DNA from: Ptiloglossa arizonensis
Taxonomy: Eukaryota > Arthropoda > Insecta > Hymenoptera > Colletidae
NCBI RefSeq assembly: GCF_051014685.1
Contig: NC_135060.1
Span: forward strand, 6,510,001 to 6,574,000
Direction: 5' to 3'
Length of the DNA: 64,000 bases
Shown piece after piece: positions 23,993-36,214 of the stretch. The stretch's first letter is position 1, and every line of letters starts with the position of its first letter. The position numbers and the translations under genes were made by a program. The notes under the pieces were generated by a model, which saw only the letters and a list, made by a program, of their open reading frames with translations, made no database searches and had not been told where the DNA came from.

Positions 23993-26291
23993 TAGTCTCG
24001 ACTGTGTCCGTCCTGACACGGAGCGGTACTACTTGCTCGGCGCACCAGCCATTAGTCAATACCCCGACATTAGTCGATACCCGGCTCTGGTCCGCCTTGC
24101 AGCCGCCGACACGGGGCTGGAATAGGGTCGAAAACCCCTTCCTTCCATCGACCGGCTTCCTGGAAACGGCGATACTCGCTGGCAAACTTTTGAATTCTTG
24201 CCAGCCTCCTCCATTGTTCTCATGGAGCTAATCGATACCATTTTATTGCCGGCGTATGCAAATCTCTTTCGTAACGCGGAGATTTCTTTGCGAACTTTCG
24301 AAGGGGGACGCGGAGAATTTCCTGATTTTCAACGTTTCGCCGTTTACACCGTTTCCGAGGACAACATCGAGCAAACGTTTCACGATTCCGTAACGTGACA
24401 CGCTTCCTCGTACACCACCGCGATGCACGAACATTTACATTTTAGCGAGAAGAATCCAACGAGGGGAGATCACCTTCGTGGATTGGAAAAATAATTAAAA
24501 AAGAGAAGTAAGAGATCAGACACGAAGAAGATACGAAGAGATTTACGGAACAAGTATAAACTAGTTGCGCGAGAGAATGTTATTTATTTGTGTTATTGTT
24601 GTCCCTTTTTTTGGAAAACATTCGAAACTTACTATTAATTTTGATCCAACAGTCTCGATGCCTTTCTAGGAATTTTAAAAACCGAGTTCCACGGTGTGGA
24701 AGTAAGTCGATCGTTTTAGAGGGACTTTCTTTTTCATTGTGCAAATACGATCGATAAAACGTGTAGGAGTATTTAGCGAGAGCCGGAGACGGCAGGTTGT
24801 TATTATGATAAAAGAATTATGTATCACCGGTGATACTGTACCAAGCGCTGAGTTAACGATGGTATTGATCGAGCCTCTCGGAAGCCAAACTGTTCAACTT
24901 TCTGTAAATTTCACGAATCCGATTAAATTTCAAGAAACGACGCGAGAGGGATCCTTGCAATTTCCTCTGCTTGATACTTTCCAAGCTGCGAGTGAAGAAA
25001 GTACGGTAATCGCGAAAAATTTCGGAGCAATTGTTTTGCGACGACTTGATGGTATTTTTACATACGTGCACAAATTTTGTTTTCGAATATGATCAACCGA
25101 ATGGATCTCAATGAGACTTTATTTATATCAGAGTTTGGTATTCCTGTCTTAAAATCCGACTAAATTTTCAACAAGATCGGTCCACAGATAACGATAATTA
25201 TCTCCAGAATTTTTAAAATTGTTCCTACATGTACTCGTTATTTGTAAAAATTGAAAAGAATATTCCAAAGAAATCTCACAGGGAATTCGATTTTACGCAA
25301 ACAAGTTAACCGAACGACTTCTTTATCTTCTCTAACGATAACAAAAATTGAACAATATCCTATTCGATGGATCGTGTGATTAATTTCCTTCTATTTAAAT
25401 ACTAGAATATTAAAACGATCTATTAAAAATGATCGTGCACGTATTCGTCTCTTTTCCACGGAGTCGATCGCATTGACTTTCGAGGCATCGGTACCCTATT
25501 CAAACTACGAAACCGTGATCCTAAGAAAATGATTTCTCCGTAAAAAACGAGATTCAACGTTCCTCGGTTGATTCCAGCGTGCAGTACGAAATAGGTCGAC
25601 CAACGACCCTTTGACAACAAGCAGAGTCGAAACAGAATGCGATAGAACGAACGGCTGTAACTCCACCGTACAAATATTTACAGGTAAAGAGAAATCGAGA
25701 CTGATTAAAGAGCGCGCGATGGAAGCTTTCACGTGGTTTTGTTTACCGATGTCTCGTTCGTGCACAAGTAACTACCTCTGTGCAAATCAATCAGTACTTC
25801 TAGCTTTCACTGTGTGATCGTCCCGTCGGTCGATGCTCGCGCGGAACTTTTTTGACTTGACGCCAGGCCAATCAGTGTAGGTATGCATTAGTTATCGGTG
25901 CTCCTTTCCTTATCGCGACAATGGTTCCTCGCTCGATAAAATCGCCTCTGATAAATTCACCGGGGCCCTTGTTCGCTGGGTTGTTTCTCAGCGTCGTTTT
26001 CTCTTTGGACGTACCTCGGAAACGGTGACGTTTCACCGTGTCCTAGCAGCCAGGAATTCGACGAATCCTTCGTGAGCTCGGTTCGCCCATTAATACATCG
26101 TTAGGCTAAACGGCGCGGGGGAGGTAGAGACAAAGGTAAGACGTGCCAGAAAGAGAACGACCGAGAGAGATGGAGAATGATCGCTGGCTAAAAGACTGGG
26201 TAACAGAGTTAATGTCGCATTACGACGTGGACTGCACAAGGACGTGGATTGTTCCAGGGTGTGCCAACGTTGAAAGGAGAAGGTTGTCGGA

Positions 26292-26318
26292 ATGACGGAG
26301 ACCACCGAGGAAGCCAGA
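26292..26318 (+). CDS. Candidate first coding exon of the dynein gene (weak)
   Basis: A short ATG frame encodes nine residues (MTETTEEAR) and is followed directly by GTAAGC. It ends in phase 0, as the first certain dynein exon at 29291 requires. The join would give a continuous charged stretch (TEEAR followed by [11 protein letters not shown]). This is inference. Alternatives are an ATG at 29234 in frame with the exon without splicing, an ATG at 29333 inside it, and a 93-bp frame at 28499-28591. Confidence 0.3.
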
Positions 26319-29290
26319 GTAAGCGACGAGCGAAACCAGAAGTCCTTTTGCATTTAATTAGTACTCTCTTGCACGGACCACCGCGATTAGACGATTTGCA
26401 CCCGACGCGACAACCGTGTCCCGATAACCGGCTGAATTGTCACGAAAGATCGACGATAATCGGACGTGTACACCCCTTTCGTGTGAAACGGCTGAAAGAG
26501 AATTTTGGCGAGGTTCCTACGGGCCACCTTTAGATTACGATAAGATAACGGGACACGGTACTCGACGATTTCGTACATCTTGAATCGTTTCACGCGAGTC
26601 TCGTTACGAAACTGTCGCGATTTCGAATTACGTTCGCTCGGTTAATCCGGTGGGCTCGAATCCTTGATATACGTTTCGAGCGAAGTGACGCGTCGGTTTC
26701 GAATGGGAATCGTTTCGCGATCTGTGATTGTATTTTGGAAAATATTCAAAATGGAATACGGCAGCTATTCGACGAGTATCGGAACGATGCGCCATTCGAT
26801 TCGCGATGCAACGTCGTATAGTGTTCTTCACGTTCGTGATTCGAGTACGTGCAAAGAGTCGCGTGTCTCAGATCAGTGAGTTATTACCGATTTTACGATA
26901 CGAATCGTATTTATTAACAATTCGAAACGATACGTTTGTTGAACCACGCGACGTTAATTCGAATAATTAGATTGTATATGCTCATCGACGCGGATCGATT
27001 CGCTGTTATATGTTCGGTACACGATACACGAACTACACGGTGTATAGTCTCGTACGCGATTGATTTCTCGGTTGCTTTCAAAGCGTACGAGTGAACTCGT
27101 AAGAAAGAAATTATTTGTTTCAGGAGGAAGAATACGATACTCTCTTCGGGAGGTACATTTCTTTTCGGAGCTCCAAGGTCGTCGGTATTTGTCGATCGTA
27201 ATGATATTTTTATTAGATCGAAAACGCGAATTCAATAGTATTGCAAGGATAATCGAGCGTTTCGTAGAACAATACTTTACGATTTAATTTTCCACAGAAC
27301 TTCTTCAATCGACAAATATATACTGAGTGATTTGTGTGCATTGTATAAGTTTCGACATTTTATTATTCAAATTTGCAGTTTTATTTAAATTAGGAAACAG
27401 TGTCCTCCATACCGTGTACGTCTTATTTTAATCATGAAAAATTTGATTTTCTTTATGTATATAGGTAATTAGGTCAGAATTCGTTCTCGTGGTATGAAAT
27501 ACAATTAATATCGTACAGCTAAATAACTACACACTTATCTAAGACAGATTACAAACAACATATACGTCTACTGTACACGTATCGAGACAAAACAACGTCC
27601 ATTAGCGGAAAGTAAAACAGTGTAACTCTGCGACGATATAATTTCGATATTACGTAATATTGAATAATAACGTAAAATTGATCTCCGTTAAATGAATCTA
27701 TAATTCACGATAAATTCACTGCTTGCAGGACTACGATAAGTGAAAACGAACCATGGAAAGTAAAATAAACAAAAGCGTGCATCGAATGAAAGATAATGGA
27801 TACTTTGGTGCGACGCGAAAGCTCGAAGATCCAAAACAACACTACCGAACAAACAAACGAACATCGATCCTCGAAATGTCAAATACTGTCAAAAAGAAAT
27901 CTTGAAAACTTTGTAAGCGAATCTCGTGCAAAAATATAAATTAAGAGCAAGCGTATTCAAGCAGCACGTTTACGACCAAAAGTGATCACAAAAGTTCCAC
28001 GTATATTTATCCAATCCGGAAAAATTGGACGATTGCTCGATGCCTTGGCACCGATACAAAATTTTCACCTTTCGACGACAATTAATGGTGCGAAACGCAC
28101 CGACCACTAATCGTACCTACACGATCGATCACGATCGTTCTCGAAACGAACACTTGTACGACGTATTACCGTCTTATCGGGGCCAATTCTCGAAACTTGT
28201 GAACCGTTCGGTCGTTTCGCGACACCTTCACCGTAAAACGTCGTCCTGGAACAGCGAGAAAAGTGTAGACACCGATGTGATATCGACTGCTGTCGGTGGA
28301 ATCGCGCGGAAATTCCCACACGACACGAACGATACGTAGAAGGGCGGTACCAGACACGAACCCGTGTGGCACTGGGTATTCTCCCCTTGCACCTCATAGA
28401 AGCCCTCTCAGTTTGCGAGTGCAACCCTCGGTGAATCCTGCCTTCCTTGGTATCATCGGTGATTCTCTCGTCTGTTCCCTAAGCACGTTGGTTTCGTCAT
28501 GTTCGTACAAGCACCGCCTCTGTTGGTCCTGCAAAGATCGGAAAATTCGGAGGAGGACAGCGACGAGGAAGGCACGGGCGATGTCCTCCAGGTTGATCGT
28601 TTCTTCGTTTCCTTCGCTCGATTTCACGGTTACTTTCTCTTTGTCCAAGTATTAACTTTTGGTCATTTGTGCGATCGTTTAGGAATATTCTGACCTTCGA
28701 CTCTGACTTTCCAATCGAAAGAATACAATTCCGAACGTGCGAGTAAATAATAGACACTCGGTCTTTCGGTATTTCGGTATTTCGTCCCTTTTGAATCACG
28801 ATTCGTTTCATTGCGTATAAAATTGTTAAACGAGGTCCGTAAAATTTGTTTCTTCGTGATATTTTGTAGTTGTCGTAAATAAATATTTTGAAGATAGAAA
28901 TATCGACTTGTGTGGAACCTTCACAGAAAATGGAGGCAATTTCCGTGGTTCTGGTATTATATCGATGGTAAAATAATTTGCTTAGCACTTTAATTAAAAT
29001 AGATCCGGTAATAAAACGTCGTTAATAGAACACGTGTTTCGATACTTTTCTTAGAATGTAGTTGTTTCGTTATTATAATTGCCGGTTAAAGTGGTAGTGT
29101 TACCGCTTGGAATTATTTAGATAATTCGAAAGAAGTGATTTCAGAGCTGCGAAAAAGGAATGGCACGTGTGAACGTATACCGGTGTCCGACCATTGAAAA
29201 GGCGCAACCATTTATTCAGCGATCGCTTTTAAAATGCGTGAATGCAATGACGAAGAAAAGATTAATAGCTGTCGTCGTCCTCTTTTTCAG

Positions 29291-32200
29291 AAACGCCGCG
29301 AAGAATGCGAAAGAAAGGCGAGACGAGGGGAAATGGACCCCCGACTGGAATTTGCTTTCCAGCTCTTAATGGATGCGACGCAGTTGTCGCGTCACGAGGT
29401 CATGGACCACGTTTTCGAGGGAGACATGCTTGACGAAATCAATCAACTGTTTCTACCGCACATGAGGTCGACCCTAGTATGGTATTATCAAGAAGTGGAG
29501 GAGCCGGACGCTGTACGACCTCCGGAAACGGTAATAATTTATCGTAGTTCTCTTGCGCGAAGAAAAATGAGAAACGAACAAATTTTGCCCGATCGAAAAT
29601 ACTCGGAATGAATAATACTGTAGCTGGTAGAAGAGAAATACAGTTCATTCTGTGAAAACAGCGAAGCGAGAAGACTAAATCAATGAAGTGTCGGTCAAGA
29701 TCTCAAGGACAGTCTGCGCAGTATCTTTTCAGGTACCATAGTCGGAGCAAATTTAAGTGGTCGTTCAAGGTCAATTTTCCAACTGGGAATCATTGTAAAT
29801 GTAGCTCCTACTTGGACGTCGTGCGAGTTTGCGCGAATAAACGACAGATGGAGTAGTGGAGAATAGTGATTTGGTGGGGGATATAGATTCAGCGACCTTG
29901 AGCGACCGATTAATTGTACTCCAACTTGGGAAATTTTGTTCGAGACTTTTCTAATTATTCTCCAGGCTTTTTCTTCCGATTAGCAATTGCAAATATTTTT
30001 TTTGCAAGAAAAACCTTCTCTTTTCGAAACGTTACTTTCGCTCGAAAAGAATCGGGAATATGAAAATAGAATTTTCCGTTTTAAAATTGGATCGTTCGTA
30101 TTCAATTTTCGAACAGTCAATAGGCGCGGAGTTCTGGAGAATCTTTCGGTGGCCTCGAGCAGCCAATTATTTCCGCCCCGACTTTGGCACAAGGAGAAAC
30201 CTAAACGCGCAGAATATAATAGGCGTTACACAGACCTCTGTTGTTCCACGTAAAGCTCGAACGTTTCTCGGGGACCCCGGTGAATCTCTTTCGTTCATTG
30301 TGCCGCGAATATATTCTTTTATTGCGAAGATACAAACGAAAACGACCAGCGCCAGACCGGGTACGAATGCATCGGCGCCGAAAACTAAGGAGCAGAAAGA
30401 AACTAAAGAACCGGCGAAGAAAAAACTGTTTTTGACCGATGGATGGCAAACTCCTTGCACCGGAGTGTGCATTTACATGTTTAGGTGAACTTCGCTGGTA
30501 AAATAAGGCGATACTCGGTTTCAAATCGTGTATTCAGAAAAGAACTGGTTTTCAGGATCAGCATCTCGAAACAGTTGCCCGAAGAGGGATTCCAGAAGGA
30601 TCTTTACACGGGTGTGATCGACACGAAGAAAGTCGGAATAATAACAGCGATACAACGGGTGGTCGAGTACGTTTTCATGGACGCTCTCGCGCATCCTGGC
30701 CTCGAAGGCGAGGACGACTGCCCGATGATCAAAGGCCTTTTATTGCCCGGCTTGAGATCTTTCTGCAGTGCCTTGAAAGGTGACGATCGATAAATTCCAC
30801 GTTGTAAATCATTTTGTTTATTCGTTTGGAATTACCACCATCGTGAACGCCATCCATCATTCACCGATTTTTATTCTCGAACGAATCGACAACCTGGACG
30901 AAGATGGTTATCTCACTTAATGTATTATCCGTCACGAGTTCTTACCACGAAACGTTTCTCGATTTTGAATTCTACGCAAAAGTGGTTATCTTTTCATCGA
31001 ATTTCTCGTTTGCAAAGATATTTTCCAGAAACGATCGCAACGTTTTTCACAGTTTGCGAACAGGTAGCCGACGAGGGACGGATATTCGACGACGATAAAA
31101 CCTTGATGGGAGAGGTGCACAATTTCGAAGAGGCGAAAGCGTTCGTGGCGAAGGAGAACGCAGTGAATATTACGGAGCAACGAGTGGAAACGTGGATCGA
31201 AAGGCTGAAGGACTTCATGGTTGAAAGCAAACAAGTGAAACGGGAGAACGACAATTCCGGACCGCAACAGGAACTGGAGTATTGGAAACGGAGGGGGGCA
31301 CAGTTCAGTCAACTAGTCAATAGACTTCAGGTTCCATTTTTCTGTCCGCGTCGCGATTATTCCGTTTTTAAAACACGAAAACCCAGCGTTTCCATTTAAT
31401 GCGCGATTCCAGGATCACGAAATACGTATGTCGCTTTTGTGTCTCCAAGTCGCCCGCTCCAAGCTGATAAAGGACTGGGTCGACGCCGAAAACGAAGTCA
31501 TGTACTGTTACAACGAAGCCAAGGACAACGCAAAGTTCATCCAGGCGCTCGAGAAATGCTGTCATTGTTTGTACTTGGACGACCCGGTGAGATGATCGAC
31601 GAATGAAAATAGTTGATCGCGATAGATATCGGAAATTAAAGATTCTTATCATCGATAGAAACGGAAATTACAAAGAAGCGTTTCCCTTTCGCTTGTTCGC
31701 GAACTTTCTGAAATATTATAGATACCGAAACGAGAGAAATACTTTTGTTCCTCGTGAAATTGGAATTCAATGAACGAAACTGGTTTAAGTAAAAATAATT
31801 GAAAATCGAGTACTCGTACTCGTACTCTGGGTAGAGTAATATTGATAATACGCAAGATATCTCTAAAATTGTTGATCAAATTTTGAAAGTTCATTCAACG
31901 TGTTTTGAGGAAGACGAAAAGATAGAGAAATAGTTTCTTTTTAACAGAAGCGATCCATTGAAATACGATATAACAATATCTAACGAAAGTTATAGAAATG
32001 TCTTCTTGATACAAGTTCTCTTAAATTTGTCTACAACTGTAAGATACGTTTCTATCCTCCAGATAAATATTACAATGCAAGAATAAAGTTTGGTCGACTA
32101 TCTCAGAGACATCTTGTATTCCTGAAAATGGAAAGAAGAGCCATAAGATACCAGAAGCTTCGTTTATTTTTCAGGTAAAAATGAGGGACTCACTTGTGTC

Positions 32201-35200
32201 GTTGTTGCAAACAGTTCGTCTGATATACAGTGTTTCGAGATATTACAACACCTCGGAGCGAACCAGTTCCTTGATGATAAAGATTACGAACCAAATGATC
32301 GTGGCGTGTAGGGACTACGTCACGAATAGGGGTCGAGAAACTGTCTGGGGCCAGGATCGAGCCGTAGCCAGATCGAAACTGAAGCACTGTTTGAGACTGA
32401 ACAAGTAATGGTAAAATTTGAATGTCGAGCTTTTATTCGTTTCGTTGTCAGTATCAGAAGACAGTGACAAAGGTCGTTGCGTTCGAAGGGCTTACAGGGA
32501 AACCTACAGACTCGTTCGGTGTTCACCAGCTGTGACTGAACAAGAGTTCTCGTTTTCGGAGACCCACGTATTCGGAAGGTTCGATTCCTTTTGCGACAGA
32601 ATAAGAAAGATACTGAGCATGTTCGAGCTGATACAGGATTACAAAAGCCTCTTCGAAAGACGAATGGAGGGCTTATTGTTGGGAGAAGGTACGAGCGTAC
32701 GCGCGTTCAATTTTCTACGCGCGTAGATCGAAATTAAATTTCAGAATCGATACGAGTTTCGATATTTCGACTGTAGATTTTTAACAAATAAATCTCTCTC
32801 GTCTCGGATACGTATATTGGTCCGTAATAGTTGCGACAAATTTCGTCCACGTCCCGTGTGTAACAGATTTGAACTCTTCGTTTCCTGCGAGAAGATGAAG
32901 AACGAATTTCACTTTTCCAATAGCATTGGACGACGCGATAAGAACTTTCGAGGAAGCCGAGAATATTGCTACGACTAAATCGTACGACTATTTGGATCCG
33001 AGAAACGCTGACTTCGATACCGATTACGACGATTTCATGACGAAGACCGACGATCTGAAACAAAATATCGGCGGCATCATTGAAAAAAATTATGCCGACG
33101 TTTGGGAGACGCCTCAGGGTATACGATTTTTAACTCGATTCGAAAAAGTGAAGTAACGCATTCAATAATTACCCGATTCTCGGATTATATAGAAATCGTT
33201 ACAGATTTCTCACCAATCTGTGTTTAAATTTAAAATTATTTTCCATCCTTCAAGGTTAGCGAGAACATACCGTTAACGAAATTGGACGAAAAGTACAACA
33301 TAGTGGTGAAATATTGCGACCGAGAAATAGATAGAATACTAAAATTGTTCAAAAGGCAAAGAGACGATCCACCGTTGCCTAGACACATGCCAGCCATCGC
33401 TGGGAGATTAACTTGGGCCAATTCGTTGAAGTAACCGACGATATAAAATATTCCGAAATTAATTGTATTCGCGATTGTATCCTTGTTTTTTCTTTAGAGT
33501 ACACCTCGACGAGCTGGCGACATCGGTTTCGAGTCATCCAGTGTTGAAGACGTTACCCCTCACCGTAGAATTGGAGAAAAGATACAATCACGCTCTGAGC
33601 GTTCTGTGTCAGTACAAGTCGGACATCGCGGAAGTCTGGACTCATCAAAATTCCTGGGTCATCGAAGACTGCTTGAAACGGTAAATCGTTTATCGATATT
33701 TCACTGTTGACTACGAATAAACGTTCTGTTTCGTTGTCACGAACAGATCTTTACTGGTGATAGACGAGAGGACGGGAAAGATTAAAGTGAACTTGGAAGG
33801 ACGCGTTGTCCTTCTTCTTCGCGAGGCTGACTGCTTGGCCAAGCTCGATCTGGAAATTCCGATCGTCGCGCTAACGATTTTAGCGAAAAAAGATCATTTC
33901 ACTCTGATCACGGACTCCCTTCAGTTAATGATCGAGAATTTCGTTTGCACGGCCAGACGTGTAAAATTGGAGGTCAGGCCACTCCTATTGCCTCATTTGG
34001 TTCGCGTTGCATCGTTATTGGAGCCCGGTTTGGTCTCCCTAACCTGGACCAATCCGGAATGGAAAGAATTTTATCAGGGCACCAAGGAGCAAATCAAAGA
34101 GTTCGATATTCTGATCACGAGGGTACACGATGTGTACGATAATAGGTGCGTATACAGAACTGACACGAACGTGTCGCAAATTGAGAGTTTATTAATATCT
34201 TCGAGGTTATAAAGTATACAATTTTTACACACTCGCAAACTTTCGAATATTTTTATCTGTGAAATTTACGAACTGCTATTGTATCCTCGAAACGTTGACG
34301 AACCCTCGATGTTTGTTCGATACTTGACAGAATAAAATCACGATACTTGTAATATTTCGTCATTCTCTCTGGTGAAATTTATTTCAAGAAAATGTTCAAG
34401 CCTAGAGGAAAACCAATCTGTTTGTTGCAAGGATACTCCAAGTACTGACAAGTATGCAAAAGATCACCTTACATTCTCTACCAGAATCTGATCAACCTTG
34501 GACGATAGAGGAATTCGTGGAGAAGACCGAGGAAATATGCAGACTCGCAGCGGTAGATTTATATCGTAAGAGTATGATGGTAGAAGAGGCGGTGGAGGAA
34601 GTACTGGACCTCGTTAAGAATGCCGCGGAGAACTTCAAAAGCGCCGCTAATTCAAGCCAATTCGATTTTTTCAATAACGAAGGTGACACGAAGGCGACTT
34701 TATCGCGTTACTTTTTCATTCTTAATAACATTTTTCAACTTGACGGTAGACACGTCGTTGATCGTGATGAAAAACCGGAACACGAATTCGATCGATATAT
34801 TAATTCTCGATCGACGAGTGTAAAAATCCCAATTGCTTGAAAAAATAAGAAAAGCTTCGAGTTCGAGTTACACGAAACACCCCGTATTGCTTCTACGTTC
34901 TGTATTATTTCTGTACCTTAAATTTTTCAATTGTTATTTCCATCTTCTGCGTTCTCGTGTTATAATTTACGACGAACTTAAAGAAACTGACGAAGACGCG
35001 GATCAAGCTGCTCAGCAAGACTGGTCGTTGGTGTGGAATTTGTTCGACGATCCTCATCAACTATTGACGACTCCGGGCAGTCTACCGAACGGAATGCACG
35101 ACATGGTGCGAAATGCAGTCTCCGAGATGCGGAGGTATTATTCCAGAAAGGTTGTAGATGTTCTTATAAAGGTCACCAGGACCTCGTTGGATGCCATTAG

Positions 35201-36214
35201 GAAACGATTCGTTCGTGACATCGATCCAGGTACCTTGCTTCGCTAGATAAAACGAGAATCTCTGTAAAATTTCGTGAAGAGTCACATCGGTTTCTAATGT
35301 TGAAAACAGAGAAAACACCGAGCCCGATTTTTCTGCTGCACGCAACCTTGATGATACCGGTAGTGACCGTGAAACCAAGCTTGGACGATGTCCAGGAAGT
35401 TTTAACATTGGTCGGAAAAACGATAGCTGGTGTCGCAAGGGGAGTTTCCCAATGGAATTTCAGAGTCAACAAGGTAAACTTTTAGACGTTAGATTTTTGA
35501 AGAAAGAGTGGAAAATATGAATGCAAAGAACCATTGGAAAATTGAGTGCTACGCGAAACGAGACCGAGTAAAATTATTTATAAGTGTTCTCATGAACACC
35601 TGAGGATATTTTCATGAACGAGAGAAAGATTTTCATGGTGAAATAATTTGATCGATCAGAATTCTTGGGGGCACGCTTACCCGAGAAGAAGTTTCGCAGA
35701 CATCGTGCTGCGAGCTCAAATGCAAGTCGCGAAGAAGAAACAAGAGGAACCGGAGGAACCAAAGATTCGAAGGCGACGATTGTTCAAAATCATCTCCGAG
35801 GAGAGACCGATATTTCCGGATCAGGAGAGGAATTTTCACGGGATGGTGATGGACAACAAGGAAATAATGAAACTGTTGTCCATACTGAACACGTGCATGC
35901 TGGAATTCAAATCGGTAATCAATTGTGTGTTACATTTATAGGAAATTGAACGACACGATTGAAAGAAATAATATTATTGTCGCAGGATCTTACAGAATTT
36001 ATCGATCGATGGAAACCTTACAAATTTCTCTGGAAGAACGAACGCAGCATGCGGGAATTGTTGCAAATTTCCCTGCCAGAATTCGAGGCCACTCTCCGAA
36101 AACATAGCGAACTGGAGGACCTCTTGGCCACCGAGCCCGACATGATCATCTTCGGAACGTCTATTGCCATTTCCACGGAGAAATTGAAATACGGCCTGTA
36201 CACGGAAATCAAAG
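29291..36214 (+). CDS. Dynein heavy chain, N-terminal tail exons
   Basis: Sixteen exons encode the tail (DHC_N1 region), which dimerises and binds intermediate chains and the docking complex: 29291-29530, 30330-30484, 30556-30779, 31029-31330, 31413-31586, 32175-32404, 32489-32688, 32924-33147, 33255-33430, 33498-33680, 33747-34145, 34432-34682, 34984-35229, 35310-35473, 35660-35914 and 35986-36214. Phases agree at every junction. Landmarks shared with DNAH5 include MDPRLEFAF near the start, [19 protein letters not shown] and SLTWTNPEW. The tail diverges most, and the least secure boundary is the start of the seventh exon. A lysine-rich linker ([16 protein letters not shown]) in the second exon has no close counterpart that I recall. 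Confidence 0.88.

Larger units (their letters stand above)
21241..26280. other. Non-coding intergenic region
   Basis: No exon chain or domain was recognised. The longest frames (158 codons on the minus strand at 22237-22713 and 117 codons on the plus strand at 24739-25092) have no family resemblance. The region contains the inverted-repeat pair described separately. Its right end, from about 25.9 kb, is more GC-rich and may hold the dynein promoter and 5' UTR. Confidence 0.45.

Noticed and set aside
28499..28591. Acidic 31-codon frame ending in phase 0 as an alternative first dynein exon
   Set aside because: The donor (AG|GTTGAT) is weaker than that at 26319, and the sequence does not resemble known dynein N-termini.
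28394..28648. 84-codon minus-strand frame with a helix-like acidic/basic stretch
   Set aside because: No family match. It overlaps a plus-strand frame of similar quality, and neither could be tied to a gene with confidence.
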